From Setomelanomma holmii (taxonomy: Eukaryota; Ascomycota; Dothideomycetes; Pleosporales; Phaeosphaeriaceae), in contig ML978154.1 of NCBI GenBank assembly GCA_010015745.1, forward strand, positions 272,668-336,667: 64,000 nt of DNA. The letters run 5' to 3'. Numbering within the stretch: the stretch's first letter is position 1; every line of letters starts with the position of its first letter. This document shows positions 9,918 to 20,642 of this stretch, piece by piece. Both the position numbers and the translations under genes were made by a program. The notes under the pieces are model-generated. The model was not told where the DNA came from, searched no databases, and saw nothing but the letters and a program-made list of their open reading frames with translations.

Positions 9918-12900
9918 ATGGGTGTCTCTAGGCGCGCCCTAATCTTACTGCTGGCCACATCACTACTTACTTCGGCCGATGTCAGTCTCGACGGAAATTG
10001 TGGTAATGGCGTCAGCTGCAGAGGTTCTCAATTTGGGGGTTGTTGTTGTGCAGACGGCAAATGCGGATCGTGAGTTTGCCCTACAACCTGCAGTAATGGC
10101 TGGCTCATGAAATACAGCACCCCAGTCTACTGCGGGACCGGCTGTCAAGTTGCATTTGGGCATTGTGACAATACTCGCGGCGAGATAAGTCCAGATGGCA
10201 CCTGTGGAGGTCCCAAAGGTAATGTCTTCAACCCAACGTCATACACCAACCTGGTTTGTTTCAAAGGCTATACATGCAAGGACTCAAATTTCGGCTCATG
10301 TTGCAGTACTTACGAGTACTGCGGGAACAGCCCAGCCTATTGCAGCACCAAGAAGTGCCAGCCCTTTCTCGGCGACTGCGAGACGTCGTCAGAAGCACGC
10401 GAGCCTCCAGCGTATACACCAACCACGACCTCCTCCGCAGACGGACAACCTTTTTCAACGCCAAGTAGTCCTCCTACAGCACCATCGAAAGTACAAGAAC
10501 CTAAATCAAAGGACAGAAGATATCTGCATCCTCGAGCTCCAATCGAAGAGCTTACTTGTCCTGAAGTTAACAACACGATCTACAAGACGAATTGTGGTGC
10601 CGAGTTCAAAGTTGAATGCGGGCGGGATCATTCCGGTGGCGACATCTGGTGGCCTGGCAATGGATTCATAACCGAAACTTTGCAGCAGTGTGTGAACGAA
10701 TGTTCTTGTTGGTCTAACTGCATCGATGTCTCCTGGATCAATCAGCATCGTCCAGGAGGTCCGTGTTACTTGAAGGAGAGAATTGGCGATGTTGTTTGCT
10801 ACGACCATGTCGCTGGCGCAAGACAGATGAAGGCATGCAAGAAAGGGCAACAGCCGACTGCAACACCAGATCTTCGCCAACCTCCGTATGCGACTCCGTC
10901 GGCATCAATTTCGACAGGATCTTCAGTCACTGTCAATTTATTGGCAACAAGAGAAGCGTCACTCATTTCGCCCTCGGCGTCAACCATCACTTCCCACTCC
11001 ACTAGCAAAACCAAAATTCTTACACCAACACTGATTGCGAGGTCGGCGAATCCTTCGGCTTCATCCATTGCCTCAACCAGTGCATCAGCCAGCGCATGCG
11101 TCAAACCTTCACCCAAGCGTACACCGACCAATTCAGTGTTCATGCGGGAAGAAATTGATAAAGACTGTATTCCCTGCCAGGGTGAAGGAGGATCATTGCC
11201 ATATTGTGGCGCTGATCACACCGTGGATAGCTACAAGTTCACTCCCAAGACGTGTTGCACAGTCTACTATAACATGTATATCACCGACACGACGCTAGCT
11301 CCGGATGGCATTCCACGCATAGCGCTTGTCGTCAATGGCCAAGTGCCAGGACCACTTCTCGAAGCCAACTGGGGTGACACAGTCGTGGTCACTGTGAACA
11401 ATAAGCTTCAGGATAACGGCACAAGCATTCACTTCCACGGCATTCGCCAGTTGAACAACTCTGAGCACGATGGCGTTCCTGCCATTACTCAATGTCCTAT
11501 CCCACCAGGCGACTTTCTCACATACAATTGGACAGCGACCAATTATGGCACCTCTTGGTATCATAGTCACTATGCTATCCAGGCTTGGGAAGGTGTCTTT
11601 GGTCCAATGATCATACATGGTCCCACATCAGCACCATACGACGTGGATGCTGGCACCATCATGCTTCAAGACTGGTCGCACCACACTGTTGATTCACTTT
11701 ACGACAAGCGTCAGGACGCTGCTGGCGGGCCACTTGAGATGGACAACGGTCTGATCAATGGTCAGAATACGTGGGGTGTGCAAGGCACCAAGAATCAGAC
11801 TGGCCAGCGATTCGAGCTCGGAACTAAATTTGGACCTGGAAAGACATATCTGCTGCGCATCATCAACTCAGCTATCCAGTCGACGTTCAAATTCTACATT
11901 GACAACCACGAACTTGAAGTCATCAACATGGACTTCACTAACATCGTGCCCTGCAAGACCAACATTGTGAACCTTCAGATCGGCCAGCGCTACATGGTGT
12001 TGGTGAAGGCCAACAGAAAGCCTGGAAACTATTGGATGCGCGCCGATAACCAGGAAGCATGCTCCGCGAACACTCAATCGCTCGATATTAAGGGCATCAT
12101 CCGCTACGCTGGAGCGGCCAACACTACCGCTGTGCCAACGTCCACAGCTTACAATTACACAGGCGAGTGTGTCGACGAGCCACTGGCATCTCTCGTCCCG
12201 ACCGCGAAACTCAACGCTTACGGTAGCGATAAGTCTTTCAGCAAGGATATCGAGGCAGTCGTCAAAGATAATCTTTTTAAGTGGTACTTGAGCGGTACGA
12301 CCTTCTACTCTAAATGGGAAGACCCGACGCTCGTCCGGGTCATCGTGAACAACACCGCACCCACATATTCCGGCAATCTGATACTCGACCTGCCCAAGAT
12401 GGGTGAGTGGATCTGCACCATTGTACAGTCTTCTGTGCCCGTCAATCATCCTATTCATCTACACGGGCACGACTTCCTCATTGTGGGTACTGGTCCAGGC
12501 ACGTACACGAACCAGCCACTCAACCTTGTCAATCCACCAAGGCGCGATACGTAGAGTGCGCAACAAGCAAGCGATGGGCAGATTGATTACCGCATTAGGC
12601 CTCCAAAGATCACTATCTGGTCCGTGATAGTCCTAATCTGGTAATCAATCTGCTTTTCGCTTGCTTGTTGCGCATTCTGGCGACACGGCAAATATGCCAG
12701 CGGCAGGGTATCTGGTGATAGCGTTCGAGACAGACAAACCAGGCGCATGGCTGATGCACTGCCACCTTGGGTGGCACACCTCGATGGGATTTGCTTTGCA
12801 GATTCTGGAGGGTCAGAGTATGATTAAAGATACCGTGAAAGACGAGTGTGCGCTATATGAGACATGTGCGAATTGGAATACGTGGGTCAAGGCGAGGGCC

Positions 12901-12927
12901 CATAAGCAGCATGACTCTAGTGTTTGA
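9918..12927 (+). pseudogene. secreted chitin-binding multicopper oxidase (laccase), disrupted by a MITE
   Basis: Exon 1 (9918-10069) encodes a signal peptide and the start of a hevein-like chitin-binding module. A 48-bp intron (10070-10117) falls inside its last loop, and the reading resumes as CGSTPVYCGTGCQ. A second Cys-rich module (SCCSTYEYCGNSPAYC) spans residues about 65-135, a PAN/apple-like Cys-rich domain about 196-285, and a Ser/Thr linker about 285-345. The laccase begins near 430. Copper motifs are HFHG (about 488), HSH (about 534), HPIHLHGH (about 827) and, beyond the insertion, HCHLGWH near 12760. The frame stops at 12552-12554 inside a 128-bp insertion (12552-12679). Without it and one copy of the 8-bp duplication the coding frame would run on to 12927, about 941 residues. 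As it stands the protein lacks the last copper-binding motif and should be inactive. The ancestral enzyme probably oxidised phenolics at a chitin-containing wall. Confidence 0.88.
12552..12679. mobile_element. hAT-like miniature inverted-repeat element (MITE)
   Basis: 128 bp with ends TAGAGTGCGCAACAAGCAAG and, on the other strand, CAGAATGCGCAACAAGCAAG. The inverted match goes on after a 4-base mismatch block into GCAGATTGATTACC, giving arms of about 40 bp around a short centre. Flanks are GCGATACG (12544-12551) and GCGACACG (12680-12687), an 8-bp target duplication with one transition. YAGRR tips and 8-bp duplications are typical of hAT elements. It has no coding capacity and sits in the laccase coding sequence. 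Confidence 0.88.
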
Positions 12928-13060
12928 GTGGTTGGGCGACGAGCGCTTGCTTTACTGATGGCATGCTGGAGTTTCTGATGACAATACCCCATATAATGTA
13001 TTCAGTGTTCCAAATATTGACTTGCGAAATTGTCGAGTTCCCTGCAACGATGCCTTATTC

Positions 13061-13456
13061 TTACAGCTCACCAGTCAGAAACTGAGCTCTTCCCGCGCCA
13101 AAACTCCAGTCCTCCTTCTCATTTCTAGCGACGCTGATGATCAAGTCCCCATCTCCCAGGCCAAACTTCTCTTTCAATGTCTTCATCATCTCCGCATACG
13201 TCTTTTGCTTCGTCTCGGCATCGCGTCCTTGCTGGAAAATATGCAAGAAGATGAGTTTGTCGGAACGAGGCAGGTTGGGCAGATTGGTATCTTCGCAGAT
13301 GAGCTCGTACGGCTCGTGCTGAGTGATGATCTGGTAGCGGTCGCGGATTGGTGCGTTGAAATGCGAGAGCATGACATCTTGGATTGAGTCTGCGATTTGT
13401 TTTATTTGGGTTGGGGTCCAAACGCCCTTGAGCAAATGGATCTGCACGAGAGGCAT
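13061..13456 (-). CDS. tautomerase family protein (4-OT/MIF superfamily)
   Basis: An intronless 131-residue frame that begins Met-Pro-Leu-Val-Gln. The Pro after the initiator Met is the expected catalytic base of tautomerases once Met is removed. The order of strand (PLVQIHLLKG), helix (TPTQIKQIADSIQDVMLSHF), strand (YQIITQHEPYELI), then a DKLIFLHIF strand and a KTYAEMMKTLKEKFGL helix fits the two-repeat beta-alpha-beta fold of the roughly 130-residue fungal tautomerases. The substrate is unknown. It is convergent with the laccase relic and separated from it by 133 bp. Confidence 0.85.
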   Translation of the reverse strand: MPLVQIHLLKGVWTPTQIKQIADSIQDVMLSHFNAPIRDRYQIITQHEPYELICEDTNLPNLPRSDKLIFLHIFQQGRDAETKQKTYAEMMKTLKEKFGLGDGDLIISVARNEKEDWSFGAGRAQFLTGEL

Positions 13457-13994
13457 GGTGTTATAATTTTCTTGGTTGTGGGCGGAAAGCAGGAGGGATG
13501 AGTTGTTGAGTTTCTCGTGGACAAAAGCTTTTGGGAATTCTGGAAGTCTGTCGGCAATGGAGTTAAGAATGATGACGAATTGTTAGTGATGATGAAAGAT
13601 AACGTGGTGATTTTAAATATTCTAGAGCTATCCAATTACTGTACTGTGGGTCCTTACTGTTCCTGGATTTGACAAGCTCTTCACATCTGAAAGCTCAATT
13701 CTATGGATTTGCTCTGAACTCGCATGATGAGGCGAAGGGATTGCTGGAATTTGCTCCTGAAGCACAAAGGAGAGACACTGATGTTGTTCTTCTATGCGCA
13801 AATTATGTATGAATCGATGACCGGACGCGTGACGTCATTGGCACCAGCCGGAGATATCCCGGGGCTGTCAAAGTGTCTTCACCCACAATTTGTCCTCTGC
13901 CGCGCGCATGCTAGACAAGTCTTGACGTGATTTTGAATTTGTACAATTTCAAGGATTCCGATATTTAGGTTCGAACCTCGTCAAGATCTGCAAC
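13457..13994. other. intergenic, upstream region of two divergent genes
   Basis: Lies between the tautomerase start (minus) and the membrane-protein start (plus). An additional upstream exon for the gene at 13995 could be hidden here; I could not place one. Confidence 0.5.
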
Positions 13995-14922
13995 ATGCTC
14001 ACTTCCACCTCATATTGTTTTGATATTTCTGGCGACAAGAAGACTACGCCGCATCTGTTTGAAGAGGGGAAATATCAAGGGCAAGGATGGAGTTTGATCA
14101 CCGCGACAGACAGACTTTTCAAGTTGAGCAATCAGTATACTGGGACTGGGTGGTTTTTGAACGTGTACAGTGATGGCAATGGGGCGTTCATGAGCCAGGA
14201 CGAATATTTGGGCCACTATTCGAAGCAAGTCTCGGTAAGGACCTCAAAAGAATCTTTCTTAGTTAAATTGAGAAAGAAGGACTCGCACTTGGTGGCAGGC
14301 AAGTGCCGCGGCCTCATCTACCGTCTCATCCAATTCAGCGATGTCTCGTCTTTCGTTTACTACGACCCTTTCCATGATGGTCTCGCCCACTCGGAATACC
14401 GGCGGCGATGCATCTACTCCTGCTACGGGTGTATCTGTCACTCCAGCTACACAGTCCGTACATGCATCTGAGCTCAGCGCTGGCGTTAAAGCGAGAATCG
14501 GTGCAGGATGTGCAGTGCTATCAATTCTTCTCGCCGGTCTTCTATTCGCCATCACGTACTGGGTGCGCAGAGCCCGATTGGATAGGACCAACGGCGGACC
14601 AGTAGGCGTCGCGACGAATGACGATAAGCCAGTCTTTGTAGACCAAGGTGGCTTTCCAACAGACTCTAAGCAAGCTTGTATAGGTGCGGCAGAGTTGGCT
14701 TCTGCAGACCAAGTTACGGCTCCGGGTACACCTTCAGGACACACTTTGCCAGTAACTCATTCGATGAGCGAGATGTCAGATCACGCTGCGATACATGAGA
14801 TGGCTGGGCAGCATTCCTTTAAACGAGGCCAAAAACGAAAATTAAATCATGATGAACAGATAAATGTATCTTGGGATATCGATAAGCATGTACAAGAAGC
14901 TATCGGAGATAATAAACATTAG
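13995..14922 (+). CDS. single-pass membrane protein with Ser/Thr-rich stalk
   Basis: Two exons (13995-14234 and 14299-14922) with a GTAAGG...GCAG intron of 64 bp join in frame to 287 residues. Residues 1-80 look like an extracellular domain (GWSLITATDRLFKLSNQYTG and similar). Then comes a Ser/Ala/Thr-rich stalk (SASAAASSTVSSNSA onward), a TM helix near residues 155-180 (AGCAVLSILLAGLLFAITYW) with a basic VRRAR stop-transfer, and a cytoplasmic tail of about 110 residues. This stalk, helix and tail architecture is common in fungal wall-sensor-like surface proteins. No signal peptide is visible at the chosen ATG, so the true N-terminus may lie in an upstream exon or be lost. The function is unknown. 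Confidence 0.65.
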
Positions 14923-14944
14923 ACGAAATGAGATGCTTGTGACG

Positions 14945-16985
14945 TTATCGGCCAAAGTTGAAAGGAATGAGGCTCGATATCGCATTGCGAGCTTTAATGA
15001 TATCCGCCGCCTTCTCAGCAACAGCATACATTGTAGCTTGCATATGAGTCGCTGGGATCAAGGGAATAATGCTCGCATCCACGACGCTGAGTTGCCGCGT
15101 GCCGTACACTGTAAGATCGCTGCCAACACAGCCACCAAGAAGTTCGGGCATCATTGAGCACGTTCCGGACATGTGCGCAAAGGACGCGGCAAGACCGTTT
15201 TGTTGGATCAAAGCGTTGATGATCTCATCGTCTGTCTGGTATTGTACGCCAGGCGAGACTTCAACAGGTTCGTACATTGCGAGTTCTTTCTTTGCCCAGT
15301 GTTGACGTGTCCAACGGACCATTTCGACGAGAATTTGGCGATCGACAGGATTAGAGAAGGTGTTGAACTGAACGACAGGATTTCCGTATTTGTTCTTTGG
15401 GTCGATGTTGACCCACCCTCGCGAGACCGGACGCTGTAGCGCACTGATGGCCATGCCAAAAGGTGTCATTGGTATCTCACCAACAGCTGCGTTGAGGCTG
15501 GCATGCAGGTTTGCGATGATGTCGCGTTGTCTGAGAATGCCACGAAGCAGGTTCTGGTCCTTGTTGTAGATGGCGGGCAGAAAGCTGAGTATGTTCTGAG
15601 CCTTGAGTGTCTGCACAATTTGCGAGGCTTTGCTAGTTATGCTAGTGAGACTGAGGAAGGCTAGACTACTCCCATGGGCTTGGGTGAGTGGACCAGTCCT
15701 TTGGGTTTCGTACTCCTTCCATGCAGATGCATTGAAATTTGGGTCCTGCGTACTGAAAATGTTGACGGGCGCCAAATTCTTGATGTCGAATATGACGTTG
15801 GCGTTTGGATGATCTTGCATATTGGCACCAACAGAGCTCAGGTCCTTCTTCACCTTGATACCTGCAGCGTTGAGGATATCGCGTGGGCCGATACCGCTCA
15901 GCTGAAGTAGTTGGGGTGTGAAGACCGAACCCGCAGCGAGGATGACCTCACGTTGCGCGTAAACTCTTCCCACAGAGTTGTCGGAGCGGGAGATGTACTG
16001 AATTCCAGTCGCCTTTGGGGACACTAGTGAAAGAATGCTCTGGTCGAAAAGAATCTCATTGGCCTTGATCCCAGTGGCGAGGATCAGATTGGTCCGGCTT
16101 TTGACAGCGTCATAGTAAGCGTTTTTCGCTGAAGACCTTGTCTGTGTCTTTGGTTGAAGTGAGGTCGGTACCCAGAAGGCACCGACAGCAGTGCCAGCAG
16201 CGTGCTCATTGGGTAGCGGTACGCTCTCAGCCTTGAAAGCAGCCCAAATGTTTTTCGTATCCTGGTACTCGAAGTTGGGAAATGAGGCTTGAACAGGACC
16301 ATTTGACCCATAGTATGATGCATCATACGTGATCCCAAACTCTTTAACGTTGGCAACGCTGGGTGGTGTGAATGTTGTCGACTTCTTAAAATAGTAAAGA
16401 AGGCTGTCCCAATTCCAACCCAAGTTGCCAAGCTGTTCCCACGCATCGTAATCCGCCGCGGAAGCACGATCGAAAGCCATGCCGTTCACTACCGAACCAC
16501 CCCCGACGACATTTCCTACGTACACCGGGTACGTCTTTCCGCCAACATTAACATCCGGAGCTGATGTAATATCGTACATAAGCTTCGAGTTGATAGTGTT
16601 TGCGAAGGTTGGAACTTGTGTGGAGATATCGTCATTGATGTAGCCATTTTCGAGGACCAGGACAGTTTCTCCGGTGATGTTAGAAGACATTCATTGTCCG
16701 AGAGGGAGAACACTTACTGTCGCTCTGCTCGCTCAACCTATTTGCAACCACAAGCCCTGTGAGTCCACCACCGACGATGATCTATATACATCAGCATCTG
16801 TTTCGGGCAGGAGGTCGTGCTTTTCCTATGGATATACTTACATAGTCAAAGGTCTTCCCATTGATATCCTGCTGGTTCTGCCCACCTTTATTGGTCTGAG
16901 GTAGTGCTGCACTCCATACGAATGGCAAGATTGAACTGAAATGAAAGATTGCCCTAATGAGTGACCCCATGGCCATTAGCCACAC
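14945..16985 (-). CDS. secreted FAD-dependent GMC oxidoreductase
   Basis: Three exons on the minus strand (16842-16985, 16718-16781, 14945-16668) join to 643 residues. Exon 1 encodes a hydrophobic leader (from MGSLIRAIFHFSSILPF, or a few residues upstream). Exon 2 carries the ADP-binding fold IIVGGGLTGLVVANRL, and exon 3 begins with KTVLVLENG. GMC signature regions follow: VVGGGSVVNGMAFDRA, AAGSVFTPQLLQLSGIGP, and the C-terminal active-site pair H568 (SFAHMSGTCSM) and H611 (IPATHMQATMY), 43 residues apart as usual. The class oxidises alcohols or sugars with FAD, often making H2O2; the substrate cannot be read from sequence. Two in-frame ATGs (16985, 16973) precede the leader Met at 16967. Confidence 0.88.
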
Positions 16986-18909
16986 CGACTGAACGTTACC
17001 AAAGGAGCGGGACGAGGAAGAGAGGGCATCTCTGAGTCCAGTCTGAGCTCAAGGCCAGAGTTAAAGTCTTAAAGAGCCGATGTCCAGGGGAGTGCGCCAC
17101 AACCCCCGAGTACGAAATTACACATAGGCGAGCGCTGCATAAGTGGCTTCCGTCTGTTCTCCACCCTCCACGTGGAGCGCCGGAGGAATGGTGTCCGCGG
17201 TGAACCAGTGTGGGAAGTGCGATCTAAGGGCGGGGTCTACATCTGGACCTGCGTTTCTGCTCGGCATGCTCAAGCTTGGGTTCTTCCTTGACAGAGGAGG
17301 TTATGCATGTGCATTGCCGAGAACTGCAGGGCATGCTCCGTGCCCTGTTCACGATAGGTTGAACGACAGCGCAGAAGCCTCATGGTGTCGCTCTTGCGAT
17401 CGGAGGGCAACCGGAAGCGCATTGTTTTTCGCGCTGGTGTATTCTTGCGTTGATGTTAGCAATCGATAATACTTCGCCGAAGGCCGCAAGATTGTCCATC
17501 TTGCGATCCGTGGTACGATGCGCCACCGCCGCAACCACTAGCAACTTTTCCTGTCCTTAACCGTGTCTTGACGTCTAGATCCAGGGGGCGGACAGAACGT
17601 GTGCAATGGCGTTGCTGACCAGCAGCCGCGATTCGATTCTAGTGGTTGCCCTAACAGGGATTTAAGCGAGGAACCTACGTTCAGTTCACGACCTGAAACT
17701 GCAGATAATTCTGCATGCTCGTGTTGACGTACGGCAATCACAGTTGTCACGATGCACATCATGGGCTGCCAAACTCTCTGACCCTCTGCGTGCCGCCGGG
17801 AATTCGGCTCTCTTCCGCACTGTACGGGACGACCTCGCCCCGTAGCGTGGCGTGATGAAATGATCGATACGGTTCAGCGTCGCTCGTAATAGGCCATGGC
17901 GTATTGGACTTCAGCCCGTCAATAATGGTAGATTAGGCAAGGCTACCACTCCGGAACCATGCTACATCGCCAACACTAAGTGAGGCATCTACTCACCTCT
18001 TACAATTCGACCAAAACAGCTAACGGACGCGCGCATATGCAGAACACACATATTTTCAAATCTGGCTCCCGCGAGAGGCGCATATCGACTGGGAATTTGT
18101 AGCTTGTTAGCCAGCAGCGACGGCGTGGCCGTCCGACAACTACAAGACAACGGCCCTGTCGCCCCCAGCTATGGTTGGCCATACCTCCGAGAGTCTAAAG
18201 TCTGGAGTGTCCATGTGGCTGAGATAAACTTCTGGCCCTGGTGAACTTCGCCGTTAGCGGCTGCACTAGGCGACTCAGGGCTATAACACCAGTGTTATTG
18301 GGCCAAGGCTACTCCTCAACGACGACCAAGTTTGGACTGCTGCAACCCTGATATACAGTATTGCATGGCTATGGAAACGGCTCACTGCTCCATGATCTTC
18401 GTGGTGCCGATCATGCCCGGGTCCAGATCGGATCGATGGACTCATCCCACAAGGCTAAGGGAAGTTCTGCATACTGCGAAGAACTCGAGTGCTTAGAGAA
18501 TGGGTATAACGACGGAACGGCACCGGCTTCAGCAAGTCTCATACCGGTAGCGAACGCCTCACAGCGGTGACAGAAACCGATTATGCATAGCAGAAGACTA
18601 ATAGCGCGCGTGATCCGATATCAACCAGGTGCTGGTACGCAGGTCGACTTCTTACAAGCCTCGATCGATTTTCGCCTAAGGTCTGGCTAGGCTCCACATA
18701 CATGACGTCTGCCCTGTTCCATAGAAAAGCGGGAGACTCCTGGCATGGATCAGACTATCTTGCTTCTTTTCTAGTCGTCCGCGGTTTGAGCGACTCGGAA
18801 CGGACCTGCCTTGAGCGGCCTGGCGTCGCCAATCATCAGCCCTGAACCCTTTTACGTTTATACACCCAGCGCGCCCCGGCACCCATCACTCTGCACCGAC
18901 CCTCAGATC
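16986..18909. other. gene-poor region
   Basis: About 1.9 kb with no open frame over 110 residues that resembles anything, no splice-linked frames, and no terminal repeats that I could see. The ends presumably include promoters for the flanking divergent genes (GMC oxidoreductase and rhodopsin-like protein). Confidence 0.5.
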
Positions 18910-20172
18910 ATGGCGACGTCCTCTACCACACCCACACAAGGCCTTCCACTGGACGACCGCTCAGACTCGCTCAAGATACCCATCATTGTATTGATTGTAT
19001 TCAGCTCAATCTTTGTTCTACTTCGATTGGGCGTGAGTTTCAGGAATCGCAACTGGTTCCTGCTAACGGATCACTTCCTATGGACCGGTCATGTAAGCGC
19101 ACATTGCACATTCCATTATCAGATGCTGACGCCTCTAGATTCTGGCAATCGCAGGTGCGGCATGCTGCTACAAGATGGCCGAAGTTGGAGGCGGCAGGCA
19201 CATTTATGACCCTATCTTTAAGAATGTTGAGAACTTGGAGAAGTACATGAGGTATCTCTGGCTAGGCCAGCTGCTGAACCTATACGGCATGGCTCTAGTG
19301 AAGCTCAGCATCTGTGCTTACATCTTGATGCTCAATTTCTCCAAGGGCTTCCGAATCCTGATCTGGATGTCGGTCGTCATCCATATTGGCCTGAACTTCA
19401 TCTTCCCGACCATCATCCTTTTCGGGGAGTGCACGCCATATAGCAAGCATTGGGATGTGGACAATTCCCGACCGGGTTCTTGTTGGTCGACCAAGCCGAA
19501 GGTGATCTCAGGTATGCTATACTATGATCATCGTCGAGGGCATATGCTGATCACGCTTTCAGGATATGCTGGAGCTGCGACGAATATCCTCACAGATCTC
19601 ATCTATACCCTTGCGCCCTTGGTGTATATCGCGCGAGTGCAGTTGAGTAAGCGCACTATCTGGGGCGTGCGCGTTGTCTTCCTGCTTGGTCTCACGTAAG
19701 TGGCTCAAATTTTACGAATGAAGCATTATCTGATCAAGTATCCAGTACAACAACGATATCTGCGCTCAAGCTCTACGAGATGAAAGCACTCAACGAGTCG
19801 CCAGATCCTACATATACATCAGTGAATCTCAGCATATACGCCATCGCCGAGGTCTTCGTTGGTGTCTTCACAGCATGCCTTCCCCCTCTCCGCAAAACCT
19901 TCGACGATGTCTTACGAAAAGTATTGCCAGCCGGCATGGTATCATCTCGCGCAACCAGAGACAGCTACGCGCTCAACAAAGTCAGCAATCGGTCTCAGGT
20001 CACCAAAGAGTCGAAGGTGAAGCACGACAGCGACGGAGACAGTGATTATGCGATACTGGAAGAGAACAAGGCTAAAGCGGGGTCATCGGACGAGATAGTG
20101 AAGACGACGCAGGTCACTGTCACGGTGGATGACAAGTACTCGGAAAGGTCGAGAGGGGACGACTGGGTATAA
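18910..20172 (+). CDS. rhodopsin-like (Pth11/SAT4-type) integral membrane protein
   Basis: Four exons (18910-19092, 19139-19511, 19563-19695, 19746-20172) join to 371 residues. Seven hydrophobic helices are readable, beginning IPIIVLIVFSSIFVLLRL and including a GQLLNLYGMALVKLSICAYIL helix. The fungal rhodopsin-like domain signature is present: CTPYSKHW followed by GSCW, then a helix with NILTDLIYTLAPLVYIARVQL. The domain ends near residue 285 (AIAEVFVGVFTACLPPLRK), followed by a hydrophilic acidic/Ser-rich tail of about 80 residues. No CFEM domain precedes it. Relatives are thought to sense surfaces or ligands, but most are uncharacterised. The start ATG directly precedes a short luminal segment. 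Confidence 0.85.
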
Positions 20173-20642
20173 TGGACACCTAAGTCCGCAGTTCCGGATA
20201 AAAATGAAAGTGCGAGTAATAATAGCTCACGAAGAACACGTCCATCATGGTCTTTCTGCATTCTTGCCTTTGCCATTCCAGATGGAGGTTGACCACCGAG
20301 AGACTTCCGCTTATGTTTCGAATCGATCAAGGGTTGACTTCGGCACCTGCATATCAATACAGATAGGGTAGGGCTCGCTGTGCTATCCGGATGCATGCTT
20401 CCAAACATCCCAAATGCTTAATGATGCTTGAGACACCCGCAACGGTCCACGGCCCAATCACTTGAACGATGCTGGTGCAACGGTCAATAATGTCTGTGGC
20501 TGTGATATGTGTGCTGCTATAAGGTCCGGAAGCGAATGCGTTCTGCGGCTCGTCCCTTCCTCTTGCCGAACCTCGGCACGTGGCTACCACTACCTCACCT
20601 CACACATCAACCCCAGCACCAGACAACAATGCATGCGCCACC

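Noticed and set aside
11868..12458. 196-codon antisense frame inside the laccase
   Set aside because: Shadow of a strongly biased coding region; the sense frame has copper motifs.
12552..12703. Possibility that the laccase insertion is an intron (GT at 12551-12552)
   Set aside because: No AG acceptor near the right side keeps the frame, and the inverted repeats plus 8-bp duplication fit a transposon.
17143..17469. 108-codon frame in the region between GMC oxidoreductase and rhodopsin-like gene
   Set aside because: No similarity, no leader or helix pattern, length within chance for GC-balanced DNA.
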